From Acanthamoeba lenticulata (Eukaryota; Discosea; Longamoebia; Acanthamoebidae), in NCBI GenBank assembly GCA_002179805.1, contig NAVB01000077.1:1-64000 (forward strand): a stretch of 64,000 nt of DNA, read 5' to 3'. The notes under the pieces were generated by a model. The model did no database searches and was not told the origin of the DNA. It saw nothing but the letters and a program-made list of their open reading frames with translations. Position numbers and translations under genes: made by a program. Positions 31,393 through 41,900 of this stretch are shown here, piece after piece; within the stretch, counting starts at the first letter, position 1; every line of letters begins with the position of its first letter.

Positions 31393-34300
31393 CTACGCGG
31401 ACCAGGAGAGCTCGTGGCCGGACGGCTGCTGCGTCGACTTGCGGAGGGTCTTGACCTCGTCCCGCAGCGCCTTCAGGGCCGCCTTGACCTCTTCCTGCTC
31501 CCTGCACGTTCATGTGTTTGATGCATCAGTTCGTGTGTTCGTGGTGCACGGGCAAGCGGTGTCCGACGTACTTGACGACGTTGCGAAGCTTGTCGGTGAT
31601 GACACGCGTCCCGGCCAGCAGCTCGGCCTTGCGTTCGTCAAACTCGTTGTCGCCAAACAGGGACTGGAACTCCTGGTGGTACCGCAGCAGCGCCTGCGTC
31701 TCGTTGACCAACTCTTTTCGCTCCTGCTCGTCGCGCACGTCAACACGCACGCGCTCGGTGAGGTGACGACGATAGAGCCAATAAATAAAATAAAAACGGC
31801 AAACAAATGTTTAGGTGGAGGCGGCACCTCGAGCAGCTGCTTCTTGGTCTCGTTGAGCTCCTTCTCCTCCTTCTCGAGCTTCTTTTTCTTGAGCCTTATC
31901 TCAAGCGACCGCTTCTGCGCCAGCACCTTCTCGTCTTTTTGCAAAATCCTAAACAATATTCAAATAGTTATTTTGTGGATTTAAATAAAATCAATAAATG
32001 TTTGTAATTATAATCACCAAAAAAAAAATGGAAGAGGGAGAATACTGGAAGGCCATGTTGAGGCGGGGCGTTCCGGCGCTGACCATGAACTCGGGCGCGA
32101 GGCGGGCCAGCGACGACACGGCGTCTTCCGTGCCCATGGCCTCTGCCGACAGCGACATCGCCACCGGCTTCTTATGCACGTAGGCCACCAGCCCCAAGCT
32201 GCCTCCCCCCAACAGTCACCGTCATCAGCGCCAATCATTCACGTGACGCGTGATCACCAAAGAATAATTAATAGCCATGTGCGCACGTGCCTCTCGTAGG
32301 CCTCGAGCTCGGACACGTTCTCCTGGAAGACGAGTCGGACCAGGTCGCTGCGACTCACGATCGAGTTTTGCGCCTGTCATGCCCACGTCGTAAGAACGAG
32401 GACGACGAAGAGGACCAAGAGGATGAGGGCGAGGAGAACGAGGCGTGTGGCGTACGATGAGTTCGATCATGCGCCAGAGACGGAGATACTTTTCAAAGGC
32501 GTCGTCCTTCTCGAGGGCCTGCTCCTCGCCGTCGGCCGAGATCACCGGCCGCAGGCAGCTCTCGAGCGCGTCGGACGCGATCTGCAGGCTGTCGCTGATC
32601 ATGTAGTCGATCACCTCTGCGACGTCAAGCACGTGCGTGAGTCATATGTGATGCGCGCGCTCTCGATCAGAGGCAGGCGGGCGGGCGCGCAGTACGCGAG
32701 GGCGTGTAGCCGCGGAGGAGGCCCGTGATGACGGTGTCGAGGTCCTTCACCTGCCCGCCCACGAACGTCGCCAGCTGATGGATCTGGGCGTCCGTCAGGG
32801 GCTCCTGCACACCAACCAATTGAACAAATGTAAAATTAGTTTTTGTTCTTTCAAAAATAAAAGAATACAAATGTTTATTTTGATGATTAATTATTAAAAA
32901 AAGAAATATGTGCCTTGAAGTGTTGGGTGAGGAGCTGGTTGACTTTCTTGAAGTGATGCTTGACGGTGGAGACAGAGGCGTAGCCGAACTTGAGCACCTC
33001 TCGCCGCGACCGGAACGCAGAATCTGAAAAGAGAAGAGGGGGGGGGGAAGGAAGTGTTGTTATTGTTGTGTTTTACATGTCCCTGACCACGTTGATGGTG
33101 CGAGACGTACGGGTGTCAAGCTCCAGGTGACAGAACGAAAACGAAGTCACCTGCACCAAACAATGTGAAAGAATATTTATAAGTATACACAAAAAATATG
33201 TTTTGATGATGAAATAAAAATGGGACGAGAGGGTGGAAAAAGAGACGGAAACGAACGAAGACGACGTGGCACAGCTTGTTGTCGGTCAAGAAGAGGCACC
33301 AGTCCATGAACTTGAGGATCTGCTTGTCCTCCTGCATGTGCACGACCACCAAGGTCAGCAGCCATCGTGACAGCTGTCGTGACCGATAGAGAAAGGAAGG
33401 TGAGCCATTTACGTAAATGTTCTTGGACCGGAGGTTGAGGTCGTTGGAGCTCCCCAAGAAGTGGAAATCTGCCAGTTGAAAAAATCAGTAAATAAAACTA
33501 AAATAAAATTGTAGAAATTGTAAAATGGGTGGTGGAGGACCGTTGATGCAGATGACGGGGATGCCGTTGGGCCAGCCGTTGCGCTTTTGCTCGGAGAGGA
33601 CTTGCTCGAAGCAGTGGAAGGCCTTGTTGATCTCCTCCGCGCTCAGCACTGTTTTCCGGGCCCGTACAAACAAACGACCATCAGCCACGGCAAAGATTAA
33701 AAAAAAATTGAATTATTTTTTAATAATTTCGCACCCATTTTCGTCTCGTCCTTGAGGAAGATGCGAGCGATGAATTTCTGTGCGTGCAAAGGGAAGAGCT
33801 CTCGTTAGTCAGCGTGGACAAGGAGGAAGATGCCAAGGAGAACGGAGGGCACCGTGGGAGGCAGGATGTAGCTGATCTTGTTGATGAAGTGCGTCAGGAT
33901 CTCCTCACCGTTGATCACTGTCCCCACAAGCCCCCAAGCCGAATGCTGTGAGTCCAAGAAAGCCAAAGAAAAAGAAGAAAAAGAAAGATGAAAATGCAGG
34001 AGGGAAGAGGGAAGAGGGCGGCACCGGGCTCGCGCTGGAGGTCGATGAAGACGACCATCTTGCGGTTCTCGATGGCCTGCTCCAGGATGTGGCTCTTGCC
34101 CGACCCGTCGGGCCCCACAAAGATGCACGGCCCTGCGCAAAGCCACCCACCACCGACAATGTCAAGCCCACGCGCGTGTGTGCCATGCGCGCGTGTCGTG
34201 TCGTGTCGTGCTGCGTGTGTCGTGTCGTGTCGTCGTGTGTGTGTCGTGCGGCAAGTACCGGCGGGCGGGTGGTTGAGGTAGTTGCGGAGGACGGCGCTCT

Positions 34301-34880
34301 CCTTGGGGCGGTCAAAGGGTGGGTAGGGCCCGGCCGAGGGCGGGATGTGCTTGGGCTTGAGGAGGCGCATCTTGATCCACATCTTCTGCGCGCGCACGGA
34401 GCGGACCGAGAAGTGGAAGGCCACGTAGCCGAGGCCCAACACACCACCGATGATGGTGCGCCAGGCCCATGGGCTCAGCGCGCGGCGCGACTCGAGATGG
34501 GCGGGCAGCGGCGTCAAATGGGTCGCGGTGAGGATGGACGAAGATGAAGCGGCAGATGAGCGCAGAGGGGACGATGAAGAGGAAGAGGCAAGGCCAAGGA
34601 CACCGCCCCCAAGATGGTGGTGATTTGCGAGGCGTCGGGAGGACCCCGTTAGCGTCGATGCGTGCCGTCGCTGGAGAGAGGACAGATTGAGAAAGCGCGA
34701 GATAGAAAAAGAAGAAGAAGAGGTGAGGCGGGCAGTTCCTGCCACACTTGAGGTGAAAGATGCGACTGCTGATGTGCGTGCACCAAGCGTCTGGCTCGCC
34801 ACTGCAGTCACTCCAGAAATGGAGCCGCCACGGGGCGATGCCGTTGCTGTGATGTGTCGTGCAGCTCCAGCGCGTAGCAT
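31393..34880 (-). CDS. Mitochondrial P-loop ATPase with one membrane anchor
   Basis: Many short exons. The ATG at 34878-34880 begins MLRAGAARHITATASPRG and a long Arg/Ser/Ala-rich, acid-poor leader containing QRRHAST, typical of mitochondrial import. A hydrophobic helix WAWRTIIGGVLGLGYVAFHF follows. The next exons hold Walker A (FVGPDGSGKSHIL), VVFIDLQRE, GIPVICINGP (Walker B-like strand), DFHFLGSSNDLNLRSKNIYV and FMDWCLFLTDNKLCHVVFV. The C-terminal half is helical (DSAFRSRREVLKFGYAS, LTDAQIHQLATFVGGQVKDL, IDYMISDSLQIASDALESC) and ends in a Lys/Glu coiled coil, with TAG at 31393-31395. The layout resembles STAND/AAA-type ATPases of the mitochondrial inner membrane such as Yme2-like or plant P-loop proteins, but I do not assign a named family. 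Tail-to-tail with the APLF-like gene (103 bp apart). Confidence 0.75.
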
Positions 34881-35011
34881 CTTACGCGAGCGCAGGTGCA
34901 CTTTGGTCTTCCTTGCCGAGTTGTCGCAAGGAGCTCAACAACGGCACCTAAGCAAATTACCTGGAAATGAGAAGAAAACAAAGAACTTATCTTCATTTAA
35001 TTTTTTAATAA

Positions 35012-36378
35012 TTAATATTTTTTGGCGACGGAGAGGACGATCAGCGTGAGCGCCTCTGGCAGCTTGGGCCAGGCCACGCGAATGTTGGCTGTTGTGCGCA
35101 GCACGCCTGCATCGAGCAGCAACGCCACGCGGTTGAGGATGACGCCCTGCTTCTCCTGCTCCACGTCGAACTGGCCCCGGCTGAACATGTTCATGTTCTC
35201 CCACACCAGCGACGCCCGCTTGACCTGTTTTTCATTCATCCACCATCCATCATCATCGTCAAACGACGGCCATGGTGAGGTCAGCGTCACTCCGGTCCGG
35301 GACGGTGAATCTGGGGAGGAAGAGGCGTACGAAGAGAGGTGCGACGTTGACAGGCTTGGAGAAGGGCAGAATGTGGCCGATCTTGCCCACTGGGTTGACC
35401 ACTTGGATCAGCTGGTCGATCACCGGGTCTGGCTCGTTGGTGTTGAAAATGTAGTCCACCCCTGCCAAGAGGTCCCCCCCATAGTTAGTCAACATGCACA
35501 TGTAGAGGCAACCCCAACGAACAAACCTTGAGTCCGAGCTTGGCCAGCTCATCGCCCAGCGGGTTGTGGTGGTTGATGATCTTGTCGGCGCCGTGTTCGC
35601 GCGCAAAGGCCTCCGTCTCGGGCCTCGAAGCCGACGCGGTTGACGTCCTCGTTGACCACATCGGCTGGGATCGGGATGGCGAAGCCCTCCACGAGCAGCT
35701 CCCACGCCGTCAGCACCTGCATGCGTCGTCGTCGTGGTTGTTATCATCACCGCTTGTGAGCACAAAACGTGACGCCGGAGAGACCAGCAAATGATGAGAT
35801 GGTTGCGCACGGTGAACGGAATAGCGGCAGCGTCCTCGTGGGTGAGGGAGGAAGGCTTGCGTCCAACGAGCCGCTCGTCGTCTCGGCAAAGCTGCCTGCC
35901 CGCGTCACCAGCCCTGTTGACCATCACCATGGTGATGCGTGGTGATGATGGTGTATTGAGCAGGAGGCCAACAAGGAAGCGAGAGACGAGCTGACGAACC
36001 AGCAAAGAAGACCTCGTCACCGGCTGGAAGAGCGTGACGTCGCGGCCGACAGACTCGACCACGCCGGAGGCATCCCAGCCAGGGATGAGCGGAGCCGAAG
36101 CCACCGGGCTGCCCTCAGCGCCTCCGCTCAGCTTTTTTACGTCCACCTGCGCACCAAGCAGAAAAACAACATGAAAACGTGAGTGCGGGGGTGTCAAACA
36201 TCCGAGACATCGTCACGCGGTAATCGCATACAGGGTTGGTGGCGACGGCAACGACGCGGACGAGAAGGTCACACGGGCCGGGCTGCGGCTTGGGCACCTC
36301 GACCACTTGCAGCACGTCGGCAGGCTTGCCGTAGTGAAGAGCACCGAAGGCCTTCATGATGTTGTTCTGTGTCGCCAT
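35012..36378 (-). CDS. Zinc-type alcohol dehydrogenase-like quinone oxidoreductase
   Basis: MDR-superfamily NADPH-dependent reductase. The ATG at 36376-36378 gives MATQNNIMKAFGALHYGKP and VVEVPKPQPGPCDLLVRVVA, then VKKLSGGAEG, LIPGWDASGVVESVGRDVTL, AAAIPFT, GADKIINHHNPLGDELAKLG, VDYIFNTNEPDPVIDQLIQV, VNPVGKIGHILPF. The last exon reads RASLVWENMNMFS, GVILNRVALLLDAGVLRTT and ends AKKY* (TAA at 35012-35014). The Gx(V)GKIGHI-type region and C-terminal LxDAGxLRTT are typical of zinc-binding oxidoreductases of the quinone-reductase branch. The structural-zinc Cys cluster of classical ADHs is absent, as usual in this branch. Two broken relatives of this gene occur in the same window (21199-21362 and 38461-38721). 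Confidence 0.85.
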
Positions 36379-36788
36379 GATGTTTGGTGGCTTTGTATAC
36401 GCGTTTTTGTGGTGAGGCTGGAGGTGGTGCAGTGCCTTTTTTTTTCAGAACTTCTTGGTCATGTGGGCGAACTCAAGAGTTCTGTCGCCGGAGGGGTGTT
36501 TGGCGGTTGGCACCACATGATAAGATCGCTTGGTTTCTGGCGGTTTAGCCAAAACGCGTGCTCTTGGCCAGTAGCGCACAACTCATCCTTCACTGTCGAC
36601 TTGTTCCTTGTGGAAAGAGAAAGACAGCAGAGAAATTGCAAATAAAAAGCTGGAAAAGAAGTGTTGGAACAAGAAGACAGATTCCAGTTCAATTTCAAGA
36701 ACGAAGATTTCCTTGGCCTGGCCGCTTCACTGACCTCGGCCAGCTTGTTGGCCCCTTTTTCTTTCTTCTTTCTTGTCTGTTCAGCACA
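36379..36788. other. Intergenic region
   Basis: 410 bp between the divergent oxidoreductase and MORN-variant genes. It contains a T9 run near 36430-36445; no ORF with domain support, RNA gene or repeat was found. Confidence 0.5.
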
Positions 36789-37904
36789 ATGGACCTGAAT
36801 AGGCTTGTCCGTGGGCAGTTGGCCCTCAACTCGGCGTTCCTGGCTCCCCCGCAGCGCTCGGCCCAGTTGCGTGTCCTTTCCCCAGCTCGAGGGCAATGAC
36901 TAGCTTACATTGACCACATCACGTTGTTTAGGGCCGAGAACCGGCGCAAAGTCAGTCCCGCCGGGGCCTCGCTCGTGGAGCGCGCCGCCAAAGTCGTGGC
37001 CGCTCACCCTGAACTGTTCGTCCATCTTCCTTTCTACTCGCGGTTGTTTATCTCATTCATCCTTACACATCAGTTATGAGGACTCTTGGGTGCCGAAGCC
37101 GCTCCACGCCATCCTCCAGAAGTTCATGGAGCCCGCAATCCAGCGCCACATGCTCAACGGTACGAGTTCCTTTCATCGCCTCCACGCCGAGCGACATTGT
37201 CGCCTTCGCCTCACAAACGCCGAACGCAGCCGAGAAACAATATCACCACAACGGCAACCCGAAGTCCAGCCGCGAGTTTGACGACGAAGGGCGCAAGCAC
37301 GGCAAATGCGAGGAGTGGTATGAAAACGGCCTTGTACGTGCATCTGATCCATCCACGTCCACACAACGCACCACATTGTGTCCTTTGGGGCTGGCTCACC
37401 CGTGTTGGAACGTCTTCTGAACGCAGAGATGTAGGCAAGTTCACTACGAGCACGGTGAGCTGCATGGCGAGGCGTTCTGGTGGCGCGAGGACGGCTCCCT
37501 GTGGAGCCACTTGCAGTTCCACCAGGTTCGTTTGTTCTCTTTTTCTCTTGCCCGCTCATGGCTGCTCTCTCACAGACGATGCGTTTGTTACGGTGTCAAC
37601 ACCAGGGGAAGAGGCACGGCCGGTGCGTGTTCTACTACCCCAATGGGAAGCTCCACCGCGTCGTCCACTACCTGCACGGCGTCAAGTACGATGCCCTTTG
37701 TATCAACGCCCGATTGGATTGGTTGGACTTGATTCTGACGGCAAACGCAGGGACGGGCCCTTTGAGAGCTACTACCCAACTGGGGGCAAGTGCGAGGAAG
37801 GCGAGTACCGCAATGACGAGGAGGTGGGTCTGTGGCGCAAGTGGTCCCGCATGGGCCACTTCCTGGGCGGGTCTGAGCCCTCCACCACCAACTACCCCCA
37901 TTGA
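36789..37904 (+). CDS. MORN-variant (YwqK-like) repeat protein
   Basis: About seven exons. ATG 36789 starts MDLNRLVRGQLALNSAFLAP; the splice to AYIDHITLFRAENRRKVSP (from about 36904) is uncertain because it needs an intron of only ~33 nt. Following exons give ASLVERAAKVVAAHPELF, YEDSWVPKPLHAILQKF, EKQYHHNGNPKSSREFDDEG and RKHGKCEEWYENG. Then VHYEHGELHGEAFWWREDGS, GKRHGRCVFYYPNGKLHRVV and DGPFESYYPTGGKCEEGEY complete five to six units of the pattern G-x2-H/DG-x3-YYxNGxL. This is the MORN_2 motif found in YwqK-like antitoxin homologues and in many protist repeat proteins. The TGA is at 37902-37904, followed by AATAAA signals at 37919 and after. Function beyond a beta-hairpin scaffold is unknown. 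Confidence 0.75.
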
Positions 37905-37982
37905 TCTGTGAACCACTAATAAAAATTTTACAAATAAAAGTCTGAATAAACAAAAAAGGGGATGGGCGTGGTTGCTTGGTGG

Positions 37983-38248
37983 CGAATCGCGTAAGGTTGG
38001 GGGTATTGGGGTCCAGGGGGATCCTGGCCTCGCCCTTGCGGGTGGGAAGCCAGGCGATTTGTTGGTTATCAGCAGAGTTTACTCTCTGCGTTCGGTTGAG
38101 TGTCTCAGCCCGGGTCTATTCCGACCCAGGCCGAACGACTCGGCGTCCCGCGAAGGATGATTCCGCGATTCGATGTACAGGCATCAGATGACAGAGGTCA
38201 TCGCACTCTGGCGTTACTGCAAACTCTTGGTTGATGTTCGAAGTAACG
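37983..38248 (+). ncRNA. Candidate structured non-coding RNA, family unknown
   Basis: A dense set of perfect or near-perfect stems in a stretch with no supported ORF. CGAATCGCG (37983-37991) pairs over its full 9 bp with CGCGATTCG (38164-38172), closing a ~190-nt domain. Inside are CCTGGC/GCCAGG (38023-38028 with 38049-38054) capped by CGCCC-TTGC-GGGTG; GCAGAG/CTCTGC (38072-38077 with 38084-38089); and GTTCGG/CCGAAC (38090-38095 with 38131-38136), which encloses two hairpins (TTGAG-TGT-CTCAG and GGGTC-TATTCC-GACCC) as a three-way junction. Downstream are GATGAC-AGAG-GTCATC (38187-38202) and CGTTACT/AGTAACG (38212-38218 with 38242-38248). Two stems contain G-U pairs that work only if the plus strand is transcribed. 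It does not match tRNA, 5S, U1-U6, SRP, RNase P or MRP motifs that I know. Confidence 0.55.
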
Positions 38249-38460
38249 ACAACTCATCTTTGCAAGCACATGCACCACACCCAGCCCCACCTCTGTCCTC
38301 TCCTCTGGCCTTTGTGCTAGCCCAACTCTGAGGCTACTCTCGGTTTGTGGGAGCCAAAACGAACAACAGCAGAATGCAATAATAATTATGCCGACATTCT
38401 TGCATTAATTTTTTTAATTTTTTGTTTTTTGCGGACATCAGCACTCAAAATAAAAGGAAT

Positions 38461-38721
38461 ACGCCCTCAACGCCTCCTCTCAGCTTTTTCACGTCGATCT
38501 TTGAGAGACATCACATAGAGGCAACATGTGTCAAACAAGGAAACCTTCCGGATCGAAAGGAGAAGTCCCATACAGGGTTGGTCGCCACTGCGACGACACG
38601 AACGAGAAGGTCGCGCGGCCCGGGTTGTGGCTTGGGCACCTCGACCACGTGCGTCAGCAAGATTACCATGCTCAAGTGCACCAAAGGCCTTCATGATGTT
38701 AGCGTTCTGAGACGTGGTCAT
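38461..38721 (-). pseudogene. N-terminal fragment of the zinc-type oxidoreductase
   Basis: From an ATG at 38719-38721 the frame reads MTTSQNANIMKAFGALEHGN, closely matching exon 1 of the gene at 35012-36378. Then a deletion within the codons for VLQVVEV shifts the frame, although the DNA still matches ('gtggtcgaggtgcccaagcc'). The start of exon 2 (DVKKLS) is also present at 38461-38500, and homology stops there. The intron between them has diverged. It has the same orientation as the intact gene, about 2.3 kb upstream of it. Confidence 0.85.
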
Positions 38722-38920
38722 GTTGAGTGGAGTGGTTGTTGTATGTTATGGCGTAAGCATGTTTTGTAATAAACGACAATTTTTGTGTACAGGCATCGGC
38801 ATACGATTGGCTGATGTTTAAACCTCCAACAGCGCGAGTATCGGCGAACCGAGCTAGCGCCGACAGCACTGCCGGCTCGGCGTGTTAAAATGTGGTACAC
38901 AAGATCATATAGCCCGTCCG

Positions 38921-41900
38921 TCAAGGCTGGGAAGCCGTTTTTTTGGATGCGGAGCTGCTCAGCAGGTCGGCCAGGAGGTGGAACGCGTCCTCCACACCGG
39001 CACCGTCCATGGCCGAGCACGGATGCACCACGTAGGGCCTTGGCGATTCGTCAAGGCCCAGGCCCGCTGTGATCTCTTCCACTGCGCGTAGTTGGCGATG
39101 TGTGGCGATTGTGTGGACCAGTGGGGTTAGACGTGGTGGTTCACACCTCGGTCGTGGTCTGCAAATTGCGAAAAAAAGAGAGAAGGAAGGGATTGAGGGG
39201 CCGAAGTACTGGACAGGAAATCGCTGGAGGCGCAATCAAACTTGTTGGCCATCACAAACACCACAGGCGGCCTCAGTTCGTGGCTGTACTCAAACACGAG
39301 CTTGTGCAGCGCTTGGCGCGCTGCAATCAAAGAACAGAGAGAATGAGCGGAGTACAGAGTAACACAACATCAAGTTGAATGGTGGAAACATATTGGGGGA
39401 CTTGTTGGCACGCACACTCGGGCAGGCGGGACCGGTCAGAAGCGTCGACCACCCACACGAGCGCCGGCATATCCTCAAAGTAGTGGCGCCACAGCGGTCG
39501 AATCTGTGAGTGTGTGTGTGTGTGTGAGAATCACTTCATCTCGGCTCTTCTTTCTCTCTTTGCATTGATGAGAAGGGACGGGGGTGACATCGCACCCGAT
39601 CCTGGCCGCCTATGTCCCAGACCTGCATCCGGATACGGCATCCAAACCTGGGACGGAGAAGAAAATTGCATGATTTTAATATGATTACACCATTAAAAAT
39701 TTCAATGAAAAAATTCTGAATTAAATATTGGGAGGTATGTACGCTGGGAAGGGCAGAGTCTCAGTGTTAAAGCCGATTGTAGGGACCGTGGCGACCAATT
39801 CGCCCATTTTGGCCCGGTAGAGGAGGTTGGTTTTGCCCGCCCCATCGAGTCCCAGCATCAACACCTTGTACTCGTCCTTGCACAACTCTGTTTTTGATAT
39901 ATGGCAACGTTGACAGACAGTAGAATTTCAGCAATCAATTATAAAAATTCACGATATTAAAAAACAGTAAATGGCTAAAGAGAAGAAACAGGAACAAGTT
40001 GGGAGGAGGTGCCGTGAAGAAAAGTGTTTTGTTCGCCTCGGGTGTGGCGCCTGATCTCCTTCGGGGGCTTGAGGTTGAGACCCGGCGGCAAGATCAAGTC
40101 ATCTGGGCACAACAACAACGTTGAACGATGACGAGGTGGACACCAGCCGCAACACAGCTTTTCCAACGAAATGCACAGGAGCAGAGACCACCGTACCGCC
40201 AACGATGCCCAGAGTGATCTCCTTCACGTGCATCAAAGCTGCATACGGCAACGACCATCATCATCAATTAATTTACGTGACCATTCCCCCACAAACGTGT
40301 AGCCACAAACACAACACCTCCGGGAGGCCAGGAGCAGGCGCCTCACGCAAGAAAAGAGGGAAGGGTACGGGCAAAGAGAGCATTCAGGTCTTGCAGATCA
40401 TCATCTTCGTTGGCATGTTGGCGCATGTCCCGCAGGTCCAGCGATTCGAGGACTAAATAAAAAGCAAATGAAAAACAAAAAGAATAATGGTAAAAAGTGA
40501 GACGTGTGAAGGGCGCGTACACGAGAGGGCGCGGATGATGCTGCGGGGCGCTCGGCAGCCTTTCAAGCTCAGCCGCTTCAGCTGCGTCATCCCTGAGCAC
40601 CGTGTGGGTGGATGTGTGGCCAGTCAGCGCTTGCACATGCGATCTGGCCGCGGGCTTCCGTACCCACAAAGGTGAGCGGGTCGTCGATGGTGCCGTGGCG
40701 GAACGTGAGCTCTTGCAGGTTCGTCAGATCTGTTCCCCCCCCCCGCCCCTCTCGTTACCATTCTGGTTCATCTTCATCGCCATCGCCATCATGTCGTACA
40801 GGTGAGGCGGGCGATGCCGCAGCCCGTGAGGCCTTCGTTGCTGTGGCACCCGAGCTTCAGCGTCCTCAGGGTAGGCGCCAGCGCTGTTGTTGTCGGCTGA
40901 CGTCAGACAGGCCGAGCATTTGGTGGGGGGAAGGGGACGACAGAGGAGACGCACGACGCAGACAGTCGGTGCGTTCCTCATCGCTGAGAGGCTGCTGCTC
41001 GGGCATGACGGCCTCTTGCAGCTTTTGAAGGGCCTCTGCCATCAAGGCATCCGACTCGATCGATGTCGGCAAAACCATGCGCTTCGCCTCAGCCCGCCCA
41101 CAATCCCGCAGCTGCACATCGACAGCACAAGCGTGGTTCAAGTTCTTTCCAAGCCGTTGTATACCAGACATTCTTCCTACGACTCACGCACCAGTTGGTC
41201 GAGATTGAGAGCGGCTTGCACTTCGGCCGACGACGCAGCGCCCGGCACGTCCTGTGCGTGGCGCACGCCAAGTTGGTGTGAGCTCGGTGTGCATCATAAG
41301 AGGCATCAAAAGAGACTGGGCTGTGAAGACGTACCTGCTTGTTGGCCAACACGACAACTGATGCGCTCTTGGAAAGACTCGGTGACCGCAGCACCTCCTG
41401 AAGCTCCCGGGCCGCTGTTGTCATCATCGTCACGTTTATGTTAACATTAGCCACCACACAAGAGGCCAGACAATCGGCTCGCGCCTGTATTGATGGCCGC
41501 GTATGTGTGCCTCAGCTTGGGTGTGCGGCGGGAGAGGGGGGGAGAAGGACGTACAATCAGCAAAGGAATGGGACTGTTGCGCGCTGTCAACCACCCAGAT
41601 CAGCATATGCGTGTTGTCGTAGTAGTCCCTGCGCAATCAAAGATATAAATACATAATAAATAATAAAAAGAGGACAGGAGGAGTTAGTTGAAGACAGCAG
41701 AGAGCTTGATCTCGAGCAGGAGGAAGCGTTGAGACTGCGCACCGCCAAAGGGGGCGTAGGAGAGCTTGGCCTCCGATATCCCTGTGTCAGTCGCGCATCA
41801 CATGTTCCCCATCAATTGAGAGAAGAGCAGGAGCTACATCAACATTGTGGCACGAGTTGGATGCAGAGGGAGAGAGAGAGAGAGAGGGAGAAGGGAGACG

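Noticed and set aside
34190..34255. GTGTC-rich repeat between ATPase exons
   Set aside because: Intronic microsatellite; no sign of telomere-like or structured RNA function.
37983..38248. Assigning the structured region to RNase P, MRP, SRP, U3 or telomerase RNA
   Set aside because: None of the conserved core sequences of those RNAs that I know (for example the SRP S-domain or RNase P CR-I/CR-V) could be placed convincingly; left as unknown.
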